DNA of 64,000 nucleotides from Saccharothrix carnea (GCF_003014735.1 NZ_PYAX01000019.1:62001-126000), one strand, 5' to 3'; counted from the stretch's first letter, positions 26,086 through 34,708 are shown. Made by a program: numbers and translations. The notes: a model not told the origin generated them from the letters alone.

Positions 26086-26580
26086 GTGGGAGTACCTGAG
26101 GGGTTCGAGGAGTTCGTGGCCGGCGCGTCACCGCGGCTGCTGCGCACCGCTTTCCTGTTGACCAGGGACCGGGGGCACGCCGAAGACCTGGTGCAGACCG
26201 CGTTGGCGCGGGCGTGGCGGGCGTGGCGGCGGGTGCAGGGCGATCCGGAGCCGTACGTGCGCCGGATCATGGTGAACACCTACGCCACCTGGTGGCGCCG
26301 CAAGTGGCGAGCCGAGCACCCCACCGACGTGCTGCCCGACGCCGGCGGCGCGTCCCCGGAAGCCGCCGTCGACCAGCGGGACTGGCTGTGGCGGGCACTG
26401 GGCCGCCTGCCCCGCAGGCAACGCGCGGTGATCGTGCTGCGGTTCTACGAGGACCTGACCGAGGCGCAGGCGGCACACGCCCTCGGCGTCTCGGTCGGCA
26501 CGGTGAAGAGCCAGACCAGCAAGGCGCTGGCCCGGTTGCGGCTGGACGACACCATCACCAGGGAAGAGGTGTGGCGATGA
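26086..26580 (+). CDS. SigE-family ECF RNA polymerase sigma factor
   Basis: 164 residues from GTG 26086. Region 2 (RLLRTAFLLTRDRGHAEDLVQTALARAWRAW in part) and region 4 (LPRRQRAVIVLRFYEDLTEAQAAHALGVSVGTVKSQ) are complete, and the length is typical for the SigE-like group that lacks region 1. The stop overlaps the ATG of the next gene (ATGA), so sigma factor and membrane partner are co-translated. It directs RNA polymerase to a small stress regulon that cannot be inferred here. Confidence 0.92.
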   Translation: MGVPEGFEEFVAGASPRLLRTAFLLTRDRGHAEDLVQTALARAWRAWRRVQGDPEPYVRRIMVNTYATWWRRKWRAEHPTDVLPDAGGASPEAAVDQRDWLWRALGRLPRRQRAVIVLRFYEDLTEAQAAHALGVSVGTVKSQTSKALARLRLDDTITREEVWR

Positions 26581-27533
26581 ACCTGACCGACCTCACCGAC
26601 GTGCTGCGCGACCACGCCGGACCGCCGCCCGACGCCGCGCACGGCCCGCGCATGTCCGGTATCCGGGCCAAGGTCCGGGCCTCCCGGCGACGAGGAGTGA
26701 TCGCCGCCGCCGTGTCGCTCGTCGCCGTGCTGGGTGTGACCTTCGCGTTGACCGCCCCGGCTCAGCGCGAGTCCGAGCCCGCGGTGCCGACCACGTTCCC
26801 GGCGTACCACGCGGGCACCCGGATCGTGGCGCAGGCGGCGGATCGCGCGCCCGCGCACGAGGTCTCGGTCCAGGTCGTGCCCACCAGGCGCGACCTGCGC
26901 GTGTTCACCCGCTGCGAGGCGGGTGGCCGGGAGCTGCGCGTCAGGGTGACCGTCAACGGCATGTACTCGCACGAGACCACGTGCGGCCACCAACCGGCAG
27001 ACGGGGTGGTGAGCTGGACCGCGGAGAGCTTCCCGGTCGGCTCGCCGGTGACGTTCGGCATGTCGGTGGGCGAGTCGGACGTCACCCAGCCGACTGCGGG
27101 GCCGATTCCGGCCGGCACCGCGTTCGCCCTCGCGATCGGCGAGGAGGTGCCGGTGGAGGACTACCGGTTCCCGCCTCGGCCGGAGTCGTTGTCGCCCGTG
27201 GACCCGCTGCTGAGCGCGCCGGCCCCGAGGATCGACCTGCGGCGGGCCGACCGGGACCAGCCGAACGGCACGTGGCGGACCACCGTGGACCTGCCGGACC
27301 GTCCGGTCCGGATCCAGGTCGCGTCCAACACCCCCGGCCGCATCCAGGTGCTGGCCAACGGCGTCCGGGTGTACGACCACGTGAAGTGGACCTACGAAGC
27401 CACCACCGGGTTGTCCCTGCCGCAGGACTTGTGGGAGAAGGACTCCGGGGCGAAGGCCGAGGTGGGTGCCGCCGTGGAGATCACCGTCATCGCCGAGCGC
27501 ACCAGCGGCGACTGGGCGGTGGTGCTGCGCTGA
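26577..27533 (+). CDS. Membrane protein partner of the ECF sigma factor
   Basis: 318 residues. A short cytoplasmic N-terminus (about 40 residues, DVLRDHAG...MSGIRAKVRASRRRG) precedes one TM helix (about 42-62) and a large beta-rich extracytoplasmic domain with two cysteines. This is the architecture of genes that follow SigE-family sigma factors and are presumed to act as anti-sigma or sensor proteins, though no zinc-binding ZAS motif is visible. Overlap with the sigma gene supports the pairing. Confidence 0.75.
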   Translation: MNLTDLTDVLRDHAGPPPDAAHGPRMSGIRAKVRASRRRGVIAAAVSLVAVLGVTFALTAPAQRESEPAVPTTFPAYHAGTRIVAQAADRAPAHEVSVQVVPTRRDLRVFTRCEAGGRELRVRVTVNGMYSHETTCGHQPADGVVSWTAESFPVGSPVTFGMSVGESDVTQPTAGPIPAGTAFALAIGEEVPVEDYRFPPRPESLSPVDPLLSAPAPRIDLRRADRDQPNGTWRTTVDLPDRPVRIQVASNTPGRIQVLANGVRVYDHVKWTYEATTGLSLPQDLWEKDSGAKAEVGAAVEITVIAERTSGDWAVVLR

Positions 27534-27550
27534 CCCGGTCGATCGAGCCG

Positions 27551-28138
27551 TCAGCGGAACGGGGCGGTGAAGCAGGCGAGGCGGGCGCCGGCGCTGCCCG
27601 CCCGGCCGTGCCCGGTCGCGGTGGTCGGCTGTTCGTGCAGGACGATCGAGGCGGGCACGCGGTCGTCGAACGTGAACGGCACCGTGGTCTCGGCCAGGCC
27701 GTTGCCCTGCCCGTCGGTGGTCAGCTCCAGCCAGATCTCGTTCTGGGGGTTGGCGTAGGCCGGGTCGACGGACGGCCGCTCGGGCGTCGCGGCGGGATCG
27801 ACCTCGTGCTGGTAGTGGGGACCGGCGTCGGTGCCGTTGCGGCCGCACGGGTCGGTGTGCGCGTGGACGGCGTAACCGCGGTCGGGCTGGAGCAGCTCGG
27901 CGGACAGCCGCACGGTCGTCGCGCCGTCGCCCTCGAGCACCTCCAGCTGCAGCTCGGCACCGGCGGGCGCGGCCTCCTGGTCGTAGGTGAACGCCGAGTC
28001 CGCCGCCTCGGGCGGTGCCAGCACGCCGATCTCCCGAGTGCTCACCTCGTCCGCGGACGACTGGGCGTCACCAGGCCCGAGGTCCTCGCCGCACGCCACC
28101 GCGGCGCACAGCACGGCCACGACGATGACGACGCGCAT
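27551..28138 (-). CDS. sodC: Cu-type superoxide dismutase-like lipoprotein
   Basis: 195 residues with a lipoprotein-type signal (LCAAVAC at about residue 16). The SodC fold is recognisable from VHAHTDPCG (copper ligands), GPHYQH (bridging-type His) and SIVLHEQP, plus the C-terminal GRAGSAGARLACF with the conserved Arg and Cys. The zinc-site subloop is replaced by PAYANPQNEIWLEL, so it should bind copper only. Such proteins dismutate superoxide at the cell surface; enzymatic activity here is inferred. Confidence 0.82.
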   Translation of the reverse strand: MRVVIVVAVLCAAVACGEDLGPGDAQSSADEVSTREIGVLAPPEAADSAFTYDQEAAPAGAELQLEVLEGDGATTVRLSAELLQPDRGYAVHAHTDPCGRNGTDAGPHYQHEVDPAATPERPSVDPAYANPQNEIWLELTTDGQGNGLAETTVPFTFDDRVPASIVLHEQPTTATGHGRAGSAGARLACFTAPFR

Positions 28139-28322
28139 GCCGGTCCCCCTCCACACGTCCGCTGCGATCACCGCCCGACTACCCTCGCCGCTCCGGGTGA
28201 AACCGCGCGCGTGGCGGACCACCCGGCCGGGTGGTCCGGCGCTGGTGCGCCGGACGCCGGGAACCCTCCTGGTGCCACTCCGCCGCGCGAGGCGGCGGGA
28301 CACCGCGACCCGAGGGGGTTCG

Positions 28323-28841
28323 ATGAAGACGCGCACCCTGATCGCCGCACTCGCGTGCACGGCCGCGTTCCAGGCGCCCGTCGCGCACGCGGCCGACGAC
28401 CCGGGCGTGTTGATCGCCTGCGGTACGACCGCCGAGGACCGCGTGACGTCGCGCGGCGACGCGCTGGTCCGCTCACAGTCCTGGTTGGACGCACAGGTGC
28501 CGTACAGCCAGCAGGCGTGCCACGAGAACGAGTACGGCAGCTACCGCACCGACTGCTCCGGCTACGTCTCGATGGCGTGGGGCCTGACCCACTCCCGCAC
28601 CACGGCCACGCTGCGCGACGTCGCCACCGAGATCCCCCGCGCCGACCTGCGCCCCGGTGACGCCCTCCTCGCCTCGTACCACGCCGCGCTGTTCGTGCGC
28701 TGGGCCGACGAGGCGCAGTCGGAGCCGGTCGTGCGCGAGCAGACCGGCCCCGACGGCGCGCCACCGGTGGAGCGGAAGTGGACGGCGCAGACGGCGAGCG
28801 CCTACACCCCCATCAGGTACTACCGGGTGACCGAGGGCTGA
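28323..28841 (+). CDS. Secreted NlpC/P60-like cysteine hydrolase
   Basis: 172 residues with a signal peptide ending near residue 24 and a GAGGGG ribosome-binding site. The mature protein has the catalytic-Cys motif YRTDCSGYVSMAWGL and a later His in LLASYHAALFVRW, the layout of NlpC/P60 or amidase-type papain-like folds that cut peptidoglycan stem peptides or amides. At about 150 residues it is a compact single-domain member with no binding domain. Confidence 0.75.
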   Translation: MKTRTLIAALACTAAFQAPVAHAADDPGVLIACGTTAEDRVTSRGDALVRSQSWLDAQVPYSQQACHENEYGSYRTDCSGYVSMAWGLTHSRTTATLRDVATEIPRADLRPGDALLASYHAALFVRWADEAQSEPVVREQTGPDGAPPVERKWTAQTASAYTPIRYYRVTEG

Positions 28842-28852
28842 CGCGTCAGCCC
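28835..28852. terminator. Palindrome spanning both convergent stop codons
   Basis: GGGCTGACGCGTCAGCCC is a perfect 18-bp palindrome. It contains the TGA of the NlpC-like gene (28839-28841) and, on the other strand, the TGA of the xylanase gene (28846-28848). It leaves only 4 bp between genes. Confidence 0.6.
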
Positions 28853-30798
28853 GCGCAGCGCGTCCCGTTCAGCGTGAACGGGCTCGGCTTGCCGTTCGAC
28901 CCCGTCCAGCTGCCGAGGAACCCGAACGACACCGAACCGCCCGGCGGCAGCATGCTGTTCCACGACGCGTGCTTCACGCTCACCGCCGCGCCGGCCTGGG
29001 TGTGGACGCCGCCCCAGAGCTGGGTGATCCGCTGACCGTCCGGGAACGACCAGGCCAGCGTCCAGGCGTTGACGGGCGTGGTGGTCCGGTTGGTGATCCG
29101 GACCTCGGCCTGGAACCCGCCCTGCCACTGGCTGCCGACCTTGTACTCGACCGTGCACAACACCGGCGGCATCGTCGTGGTCGTGGTGGTGGTGGTCGTC
29201 GTAGTGGTGGTGGTTGTAGTGGTCGTGGTCGTGATCCGACTCGGGTCGACGATGCCCCAGTACGCGCCCTTGGCCTGCAGCCGCGTGTCGAACAGCAGCG
29301 GGTGGTCCTTGCGGGTCACCGGGAAGCTGTCCAGCCACGTGTTGTCGTCCGCCAGGCCCCACACCGTCACCGAGCTGATGTGCTGCGAGTACCTCTTGTA
29401 CAGCTCGAAGAAGTCCCGGTACCGGTAGGCCTGCGTGAGCAGCACCTCGGCCGGCGGCGTCGGGTAGGACTGGCTGTTGTCGGTGTAGATCGAGATGTCC
29501 ATCTCGGTGATCTGCTGGTCGACGCCCAGCGGCACGAACTTCGCCAGCATCGCCTCGGTCTCCGCCACGGACGGCCACTGCACGTTGACGTGCATCTGGT
29601 GGCCCACCGCGTCGATCGGCACACCCTCGGCCCGCAGCTTGACCACCAGGTCGTAGAGCTTGTCGCGCTTGGACGGGACGTTGGTGTTGTAGTCGTTGAT
29701 CACCAGCTGGGCGTCCGGCGCGACCTCGCGGGCCACCCGGAACGCCGTGCGCAGGTAGTCCAGCCCGGTGATCTCGAACCACTTGCTGCGGCGCAGGCCG
29801 TCCGCCTGGTTCTCGTCGACGACCTCGTTCACCACGTCCCACACCGGGATGTCGGCGCCGAAGTGGCCCACCACGCCGCGGATGTGCGCTTCCAGGCGGG
29901 AGAGCAGCAGCGCCTTGTTCTCCGGCGTCGCGGTCATGTCGTTGCCCGCCGCGTCCTTGAACACCCACGCCGGGGTCTGCTGGTGCCACACCAGCGTGTG
30001 ACCGCGCACGGCCGCGCCGTTCGCCTTCGCCCAGGCGACCAGGGTTTCCGCGTCGGTGAAGCGGAACGTGCCCTCGGTCGGCTCGGTCGCGTCCCACTTC
30101 AGCGTGTTGCCGGGCGTGATCGAGTCGAAGTGCTTGGCGAGCAACTGGCCGTGGTTGTTGAGCAGTTCCGCGGTCCCGACCGCCGCGCCCACCGCGAAGT
30201 GGTCGGCCAGCACGTCCTTGACCGAGGGGATGTCGGTCTGGATCGGCGGCAACGGCGTGTAGGAGAGGGAGAAGTCGTCGATGTGCAGGGACGCGGTGGC
30301 GCTGCCCAGCTCGACGTACGTGCTGAGGAAGTCGACGTCGGCGGCCAACGTGTAGCTGCCGCGCAGGTTGACCCAGTTGTCCGCGGTGACCGCGGTGTCG
30401 CCGACGACCTGGTCGTAGCTCGGCGTGCCCGCGGTGCGGCGTTCGACGGACAGCCGCGCCTGCGTCGCCGCTTCGCCCGCCGCCAGGCGCACCCACACCG
30501 ACAGGTCGTAGCGGACGCCCTTCTGCGCCTTCTCCAGCAGGTTGAGCGTCGGCCCCTGCCAGGACTGGTCACGACCGGTGACCGCGAGGCTGTGGGTGCC
30601 GCTGCGGGCCACCGCGGTGCTGGGTGCGACCACCTCGCTCGCGCGGGGCGTCCAGCCCTGCGCCGTGCCGTCGTCGAACGTGCTGGAGACGACGACCACG
30701 GGTTCGTCGGCGGCGGCCCGTGGGCTCGCGTGCGCCGCCAACGTGACCAGGCCGGCCACGACCGAGGTCGCGAGCACACCGGCGAGAACTCTCCTCAT
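28846..30798 (-). CDS. Endo-1,4-beta-xylanase: CBM4_9-GH10-CBM2
   Basis: 650 residues. Signal peptide (1-31), an N-terminal carbohydrate-binding module of the CBM4_9 type (about 37-185), a GH10 barrel (about 190-520) with acid/base Glu in DVVNEVVDE and nucleophile Glu in ITEMDIS, a linker of 20 consecutive threonines (29173-29232), and a cellulose-binding CBM2 (about 545-650) with paired end cysteines. It hydrolyses xylan in plant cell walls. Promoter carries a perfect CebR-type box, so cellooligosaccharide induction is expected. Confidence 0.95.
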   Translation of the reverse strand: MRRVLAGVLATSVVAGLVTLAAHASPRAAADEPVVVVSSTFDDGTAQGWTPRASEVVAPSTAVARSGTHSLAVTGRDQSWQGPTLNLLEKAQKGVRYDLSVWVRLAAGEAATQARLSVERRTAGTPSYDQVVGDTAVTADNWVNLRGSYTLAADVDFLSTYVELGSATASLHIDDFSLSYTPLPPIQTDIPSVKDVLADHFAVGAAVGTAELLNNHGQLLAKHFDSITPGNTLKWDATEPTEGTFRFTDAETLVAWAKANGAAVRGHTLVWHQQTPAWVFKDAAGNDMTATPENKALLLSRLEAHIRGVVGHFGADIPVWDVVNEVVDENQADGLRRSKWFEITGLDYLRTAFRVAREVAPDAQLVINDYNTNVPSKRDKLYDLVVKLRAEGVPIDAVGHQMHVNVQWPSVAETEAMLAKFVPLGVDQQITEMDISIYTDNSQSYPTPPAEVLLTQAYRYRDFFELYKRYSQHISSVTVWGLADDNTWLDSFPVTRKDHPLLFDTRLQAKGAYWGIVDPSRITTTTTTTTTTTTTTTTTTTTMPPVLCTVEYKVGSQWQGGFQAEVRITNRTTTPVNAWTLAWSFPDGQRITQLWGGVHTQAGAAVSVKHASWNSMLPPGGSVSFGFLGSWTGSNGKPSPFTLNGTRCAG

Positions 30799-30823
30799 CG
30801 AGAATCCCTCTTCCGTCGGACGC

Positions 30824-30845
30824 GTTCTGGGAGCGCTCCCAGAAC
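30824..30845. promoter_or_regulatory. CebR-type operator of the xylanase gene
   Basis: The core TGGGAGCGCTCCCA (30828-30841) is identical to the CebR box of cellulose-utilising streptomycetes, and the symmetry extends to 22 bp in total. It lies 26-47 bp upstream of the xylanase start. No cebR gene is in the window. Confidence 0.88.
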
Positions 30846-30981
30846 ATCTCGCCCGGACTATAGGCAGCCGCGTCGACCGCCGCCCAGCCGCCGTTCAGCC
30901 CAAACCCGCCGGTCGGCGGCTCATCATGCGAACCGGACGGCGTGCTCTTACGGTCGGGAGAACCGACGTGCGGAGGTGCCG

Positions 30982-31293
30982 ATGCAGAGCCGGTACGAGT
31001 ACCTGGCCGTGCTGGCCGCGTGCCTGCTCGTCACCGCGCCGCTGGAGTACGTCGGTCGCGTGTACCGGCGTGCGGCGGACGTCGCCCGCGCGGTGCTGCC
31101 GGTGCTGCTGGTGCTGGTCGTCTGGGACGTGGTGGCGATCGTGCGCGGGCACTGGAGCTTCCACGAGGAGAGCACGACCGGCGTGGTGCTGGGCGGTGTC
31201 CTGCCGATCGAGGAGGTGCTGTTCTTCGTGGCCGTCCCACTGTGCGCGTTGCTGACCTACGAGACCGTCCGCCGGATGCTGCGCGATGGCTAG
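30982..31293 (+). CDS. crtYe: Lycopene cyclase subunit, CrtYc/CrtYe type
   Basis: 103 residues with three predicted TM helices and the conserved PxE motifs APLEYVGRVYRR and LPIEEVLFFVAVPL. This is the first half of the heterodimeric lycopene beta-cyclase of actinobacteria, which closes the ends of lycopene in the membrane. GGAGG ribosome-binding site. It overlaps the second subunit by 8 bp, ensuring stoichiometric translation, and opens the carotenoid operon. Confidence 0.9.
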   Translation: MQSRYEYLAVLAACLLVTAPLEYVGRVYRRAADVARAVLPVLLVLVVWDVVAIVRGHWSFHEESTTGVVLGGVLPIEEVLFFVAVPLCALLTYETVRRMLRDG

Positions 31294-31612
31294 GGAGTAC
31301 CTGCTGGCCGCGGTGACCGCGGCGGTCCTGGTGGTGCTGCTGGAACTCCTCGCCCTGCGCACAGGGCTGTTCCGCCGTCGCGCCTACTGGATCACGATGG
31401 TGATCGTGCTCGGCTTCCAGGTACCGGTGGACGGGTGGCTGACCAAGCTCGACGCGCCCGTCGTGCTGTACGCGGACTGGGCGATCAGCGGCGTGCGCGT
31501 TCCGTGGGACATCCCCGTCGAGGACTTCCTGTACGGCTTCGCGATGGTGACCGCGGTGCTGTTGCTGTGGGAACGGAGGAGGAACGTGCATGGCGCGGTT
31601 GACCGCGGCTGA
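31286..31612 (+). CDS. crtYf: Lycopene cyclase subunit, CrtYd/CrtYf type
   Basis: 108 residues with three TM helices and the conserved PVDGWLTK and DIPVEDFLYGFAM motifs of the second cyclase subunit. It forms a functional lycopene cyclase only with the upstream partner. Its 3' end overlaps the methyltransferase start by 23 bp, so translation is again coupled. Confidence 0.9.
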   Translation: MAREYLLAAVTAAVLVVLLELLALRTGLFRRRAYWITMVIVLGFQVPVDGWLTKLDAPVVLYADWAISGVRVPWDIPVEDFLYGFAMVTAVLLLWERRRNVHGAVDRG

Positions 31613-32306
31613 GGTGCCGGGATCGTTCGACGTGGCGGCGAAGGACTACGACCTGCTGGTCGGCCTGAACCCCGGTTACCACCGCGCGTTGCGGGCCTCC
31701 GCGCGGGCGCTCGGCCTGCCGCGGCGCGGCGCCGGCCTGCGTGTGCTCGACCTGGGCTGCGGCACGGGCGCGTCGACCGCGGCGGTGCTGGACGTGGCGC
31801 CGGACGCCGAGGTCGTCGCGGTGGACGCCTCCGCCGGGATGCTCGCGCGGGCGCGGGCCAAGCGGTGGCCGGACACCGTCACGTTCGTGCGCGGCCGCGT
31901 CGAGGACCTGGACCTGCGCGGGCCGTTCGACGCGGTGTTCGCCGCCTACCTGGTGCGCAACCTGCACGATCCCGACGCCGGTCTGCGCGTCGTCCGCGGG
32001 CTGATGAAACCCGGGGCGCCCCTGGTCCTGCACGAGTACTCGGTGCGCGACTCGGTGCTCCGCACGGCGATCTGGACGGCGATGTGCGGGCTGGTGGTGG
32101 TGCCCGCCGGGTGGCTGCTCACCGGGGACCGCGCGCTCTACACCTACCTGTGGCGCAGCGTGGTGCGATTCGACGGCGCGAGCGCGCTGCGCGACCGCAT
32201 GCGGCGCAACGGTTTCCTCGCTGTGCGGAGCCGTCCCGCACCGGGTCTGCAACTCGGTGTCGTGCACACGTTCACCGGCCGGGCACCACGACAGGAGAAC
32301 CTGTGA
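31590..32306 (+). CDS. SAM-dependent class I methyltransferase in the carotenoid operon
   Basis: 238 residues. SAM-binding motif I VLDLGCGTGAS, motif II VVAVDASAGML and a UbiE-like core; a hydrophobic stretch (about 152-175) suggests membrane association. Located between lycopene cyclase and crtU, the usual position in isorenieratene-type clusters (the crtT-like gene), where its substrate is not firmly established. Stop overlaps the crtU start by 4 bp (GTGA). Confidence 0.85.
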   Translation: MARLTAAEVPGSFDVAAKDYDLLVGLNPGYHRALRASARALGLPRRGAGLRVLDLGCGTGASTAAVLDVAPDAEVVAVDASAGMLARARAKRWPDTVTFVRGRVEDLDLRGPFDAVFAAYLVRNLHDPDAGLRVVRGLMKPGAPLVLHEYSVRDSVLRTAIWTAMCGLVVVPAGWLLTGDRALYTYLWRSVVRFDGASALRDRMRRNGFLAVRSRPAPGLQLGVVHTFTGRAPRQENL

Positions 32307-33832
32307 AGCCTCGTGATCGCAAGGCGGTGCGCATCGCCGGCCCCGGCGGGCGGGGGCGGTTCGACGAGGACGAGCCGACCGTGGTCGTGGTCGGCGCGGG
32401 CATCGCCGGGCTGGCCGCCGCGACGATCCTCGCCGAGCGCGGCGCGCGGGTCGTGGTGTGCGAGCGCGAGCACCACCTCGGCGGCCGGGTGGGCGGGTGG
32501 CCGACCCGGCTCGCCGATGGCAGCGAGGTCACGATGACCCGCGGCTTCCACGCGTTCTTCCGGCAGTACTACAACCTGCGCGCGTTGCTGCGCCGCGTCG
32601 ACCCCGGCTGCATGGCCCTGGTCGGCCTGCCGGACTACCCGCTGTGGCACACCGACGGGCACCGGGACGGGTTCGCCGGGCTGCCCAGAGCGCTGCCGTG
32701 GAACGCGCTGGCCTTCCTGCGCCGCAGTCCGACGTTCCGCTGGGCCGACCTGCCCTCGGTGGACGCGCGGGCCGCGCTGCCGCTGCTGGACGTGTCCGTG
32801 CCGGAGGTCTACCGGGAGCTGGACCACCTCGACGCGGCCACGTACCTGGCCCGGATCCGCTTCCCCCGGCCCGCGCACGCGCTGGCGTTCGAGGTGTTCT
32901 CCCGCAGCTTCTTCGCCCACCCGAGCCGGATGTCGGCGGCCGAGCTCGCGCTGATGTTCCACGTCTACTTCCTCGGCTCGGCGGAAGGGCTGCTGTTCGA
33001 CGTGGCCGCCGACCCGTTCCCGCACGGCCTGTGGGAGCCGCTCGCGCGGCACCTCGCCGAGCTGGGCGCGGACGTGCGGCGGGGCGTCGAGGTGCGGTCG
33101 GTGGAGCCCGGCGGGGCCAAGCGGTTCGCGGTGCGCGTCGCCGACGACGTGCTCGACGCGGACGCCGTCGTGCTGGCCGCCGACGTGCCGGGTCTGCGCC
33201 GGCTGGTGGCCGCGTCACCGCGCCTGGGTGACGCGGCGTGGCGCGAGCGGATCGCGGACCTGCGGACCGCGCCGCCGTTCCTGGTGTCGCGGTACTGGCT
33301 GGACCGGCCGGTGGATCCGGACCGCCCCGGTTTCCTCGGCACGAGCGGGTACGGCCTGCTCGACAACGTGACCGTGCTCGACCACTACGAGCACGAGGCG
33401 CGGGCGTGGGCCGCGCGCACCGGCGGTTCGGTGGTGGAGCTGCACGGGTACGCGCTGCCCGCCGACGAGCCGGACCCCCGCGCGCGGCTGTGGGAGCAGC
33501 TGACCGAGGTCTACCCGGAGACCAAGCGTGCCGGTGTGGTGGACGAGCGCCACGAGCTGCGGTCGGACTGCCCGCTGTTCCCCGCGGGCGGGTTCGCCGG
33601 CCGACCGTCCGTGCGCACCCCGGACGACTTCCTCGTGCTGGCGGGCGACCTGGTGCGGATCGACCTGCCCGTCGCGCTGATGGAACGCGCGGCGACCACG
33701 GGGTTCGCCGCGGCGAACCGGCTGCTGCGCCGGTGGGGCGTGGCCGGGACGGACCTGTGGACCGTGCCCACCGAGGGCCGGGGCCCGGTGCTGCGCGCCG
33801 TGGCCCGCCGCTGGGGTCGGACGCCCCGCTAG
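32303..33832 (+). CDS. crtU: Carotene desaturase/methyltransferase (aromatase) CrtU
   Basis: 509 residues from a GTG with AGGAGA upstream. N-terminal FAD-binding VVVVGAGIAGLAAATILAE after a short basic extension, then motifs ERGARVVVCEREHHLGGRVGGW, TRGFHAFFRQYYNLR and a C-terminal LVLAGDLVRIDLPVALMERA. CrtU desaturates and shifts a methyl on the beta-ionone ring to give the aromatic ends of isorenieratene. Its TAG stop shares the CTAG tetramer with the stop of the convergent regulator. Confidence 0.92.
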   Translation: MKPRDRKAVRIAGPGGRGRFDEDEPTVVVVGAGIAGLAAATILAERGARVVVCEREHHLGGRVGGWPTRLADGSEVTMTRGFHAFFRQYYNLRALLRRVDPGCMALVGLPDYPLWHTDGHRDGFAGLPRALPWNALAFLRRSPTFRWADLPSVDARAALPLLDVSVPEVYRELDHLDAATYLARIRFPRPAHALAFEVFSRSFFAHPSRMSAAELALMFHVYFLGSAEGLLFDVAADPFPHGLWEPLARHLAELGADVRRGVEVRSVEPGGAKRFAVRVADDVLDADAVVLAADVPGLRRLVAASPRLGDAAWRERIADLRTAPPFLVSRYWLDRPVDPDRPGFLGTSGYGLLDNVTVLDHYEHEARAWAARTGGSVVELHGYALPADEPDPRARLWEQLTEVYPETKRAGVVDERHELRSDCPLFPAGGFAGRPSVRTPDDFLVLAGDLVRIDLPVALMERAATTGFAAANRLLRRWGVAGTDLWTVPTEGRGPVLRAVARRWGRTPR

Positions 33833-34695
33833 ACGCGGACCTGGTCCACGATCAGCCGCACGGCATCGGCCAGCGTGGCGGGCCGCCGCACGGCGTCGGG
33901 CAGTGCGAGCCCGTCCCAGCCGGGTCCGGCCGCCACCACGACGGTGTCGGCACGGCGGCACAGGTCCTCGATCGGCACCGCGTCGGCGAGGTCGGCGAGG
34001 TGCGCCCAGACCACGACCACGGCGGGCCGCAGTCGTTCCAGCGCGTCGCACAGCGCCGCTGCCGGCACGCGCGCGCCGAGGCTCCGCCACCGGCAGTCCT
34101 CTTCGGACAGCGCGGCGCCGAGGGCGTCCAGTGCGAGCGTGTGCTGCTCGTCCGGGGCGCACGACAGCAACGCGGCCAGCGTGCCGTCGCCGTCCGGGTA
34201 CGGCACGCCGCGCAGCGCGTGCAGCAGCCCGGCGCTGGCCAGGTGCTCCACCTCCACGCCCGTGCCGCGCCGGGACACCCGGTCGCCGAGCTCGATCAGG
34301 AACGGCGCCAGCACCGACTGCCACGACGCCACGACACCGTGCCCGGCGATCAGGTCGGCCGCGAGCCGCCGCACCCGCGGCTCGTCGAGCCGGTCGGCGG
34401 CGGTGAAGAACCCCCGCCTGGCGGCCCGCGCGGCGTCGGCCGTCAGCGCGTCCCCGACCCGTCGCGGGTGCTCCGGCGCGGGCTCGACCGCCTGCCGGGC
34501 GGCCTCCGCCGGTGCCACGCCCCTCGCGGTCAACGCGACCATGCGCCGCAACCGGTCGACCTCGTCGTCGCGGTAGCGGCGGTGACCGCCGGCGGTGCGG
34601 CCGGTCGGTCCCAGCCCGTAGCGCTGGTCCCACGTGCGCAGCGTGGTGGGCGAGATGCCGAGCATCGCCGCGACCGCGCGGGGTGTCCAGCTCAT
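33829..34695 (-). CDS. litR: MerR-family LitR/CarH-like regulator with B12-binding-type domain
   Basis: 288 residues. A MerR HTH (residues 4-70, with GISPTTLRTWDQRYGLGP and TAGGHRRYRDDEV) is joined to a cobalamin-binding-type effector domain. LitR/CarH proteins repress carotenoid genes in the dark using adenosyl-B12. Here the expected Trp of the W-x9-EH motif is Val140 (E150-H151 are kept) and the Gly of E/DxHxxG is Ala188 (E183 and H185 are kept). It sits between the two halves of the carotenoid cluster, tail-to-tail with crtU. Confidence 0.87.
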   Translation of the reverse strand: MSWTPRAVAAMLGISPTTLRTWDQRYGLGPTGRTAGGHRRYRDDEVDRLRRMVALTARGVAPAEAARQAVEPAPEHPRRVGDALTADAARAARRGFFTAADRLDEPRVRRLAADLIAGHGVVASWQSVLAPFLIELGDRVSRRGTGVEVEHLASAGLLHALRGVPYPDGDGTLAALLSCAPDEQHTLALDALGAALSEEDCRWRSLGARVPAAALCDALERLRPAVVVVWAHLADLADAVPIEDLCRRADTVVVAAGPGWDGLALPDAVRRPATLADAVRLIVDQVRV

Positions 34696-34708
34696 CGACT
34701 CCCGGCTC

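Noticed and set aside
29173..29232. Microsatellite or insertion in the xylanase gene
   Set aside because: It keeps the frame, encodes only Thr, and lies exactly between two domains, as expected for a natural linker.
28969..30980. Plus-strand open frame opposite the xylanase, reaching into crtYe
   Set aside because: Only the end of the frame, from 30982, has coding character and membrane helices; the earlier part is a shadow of the xylanase.
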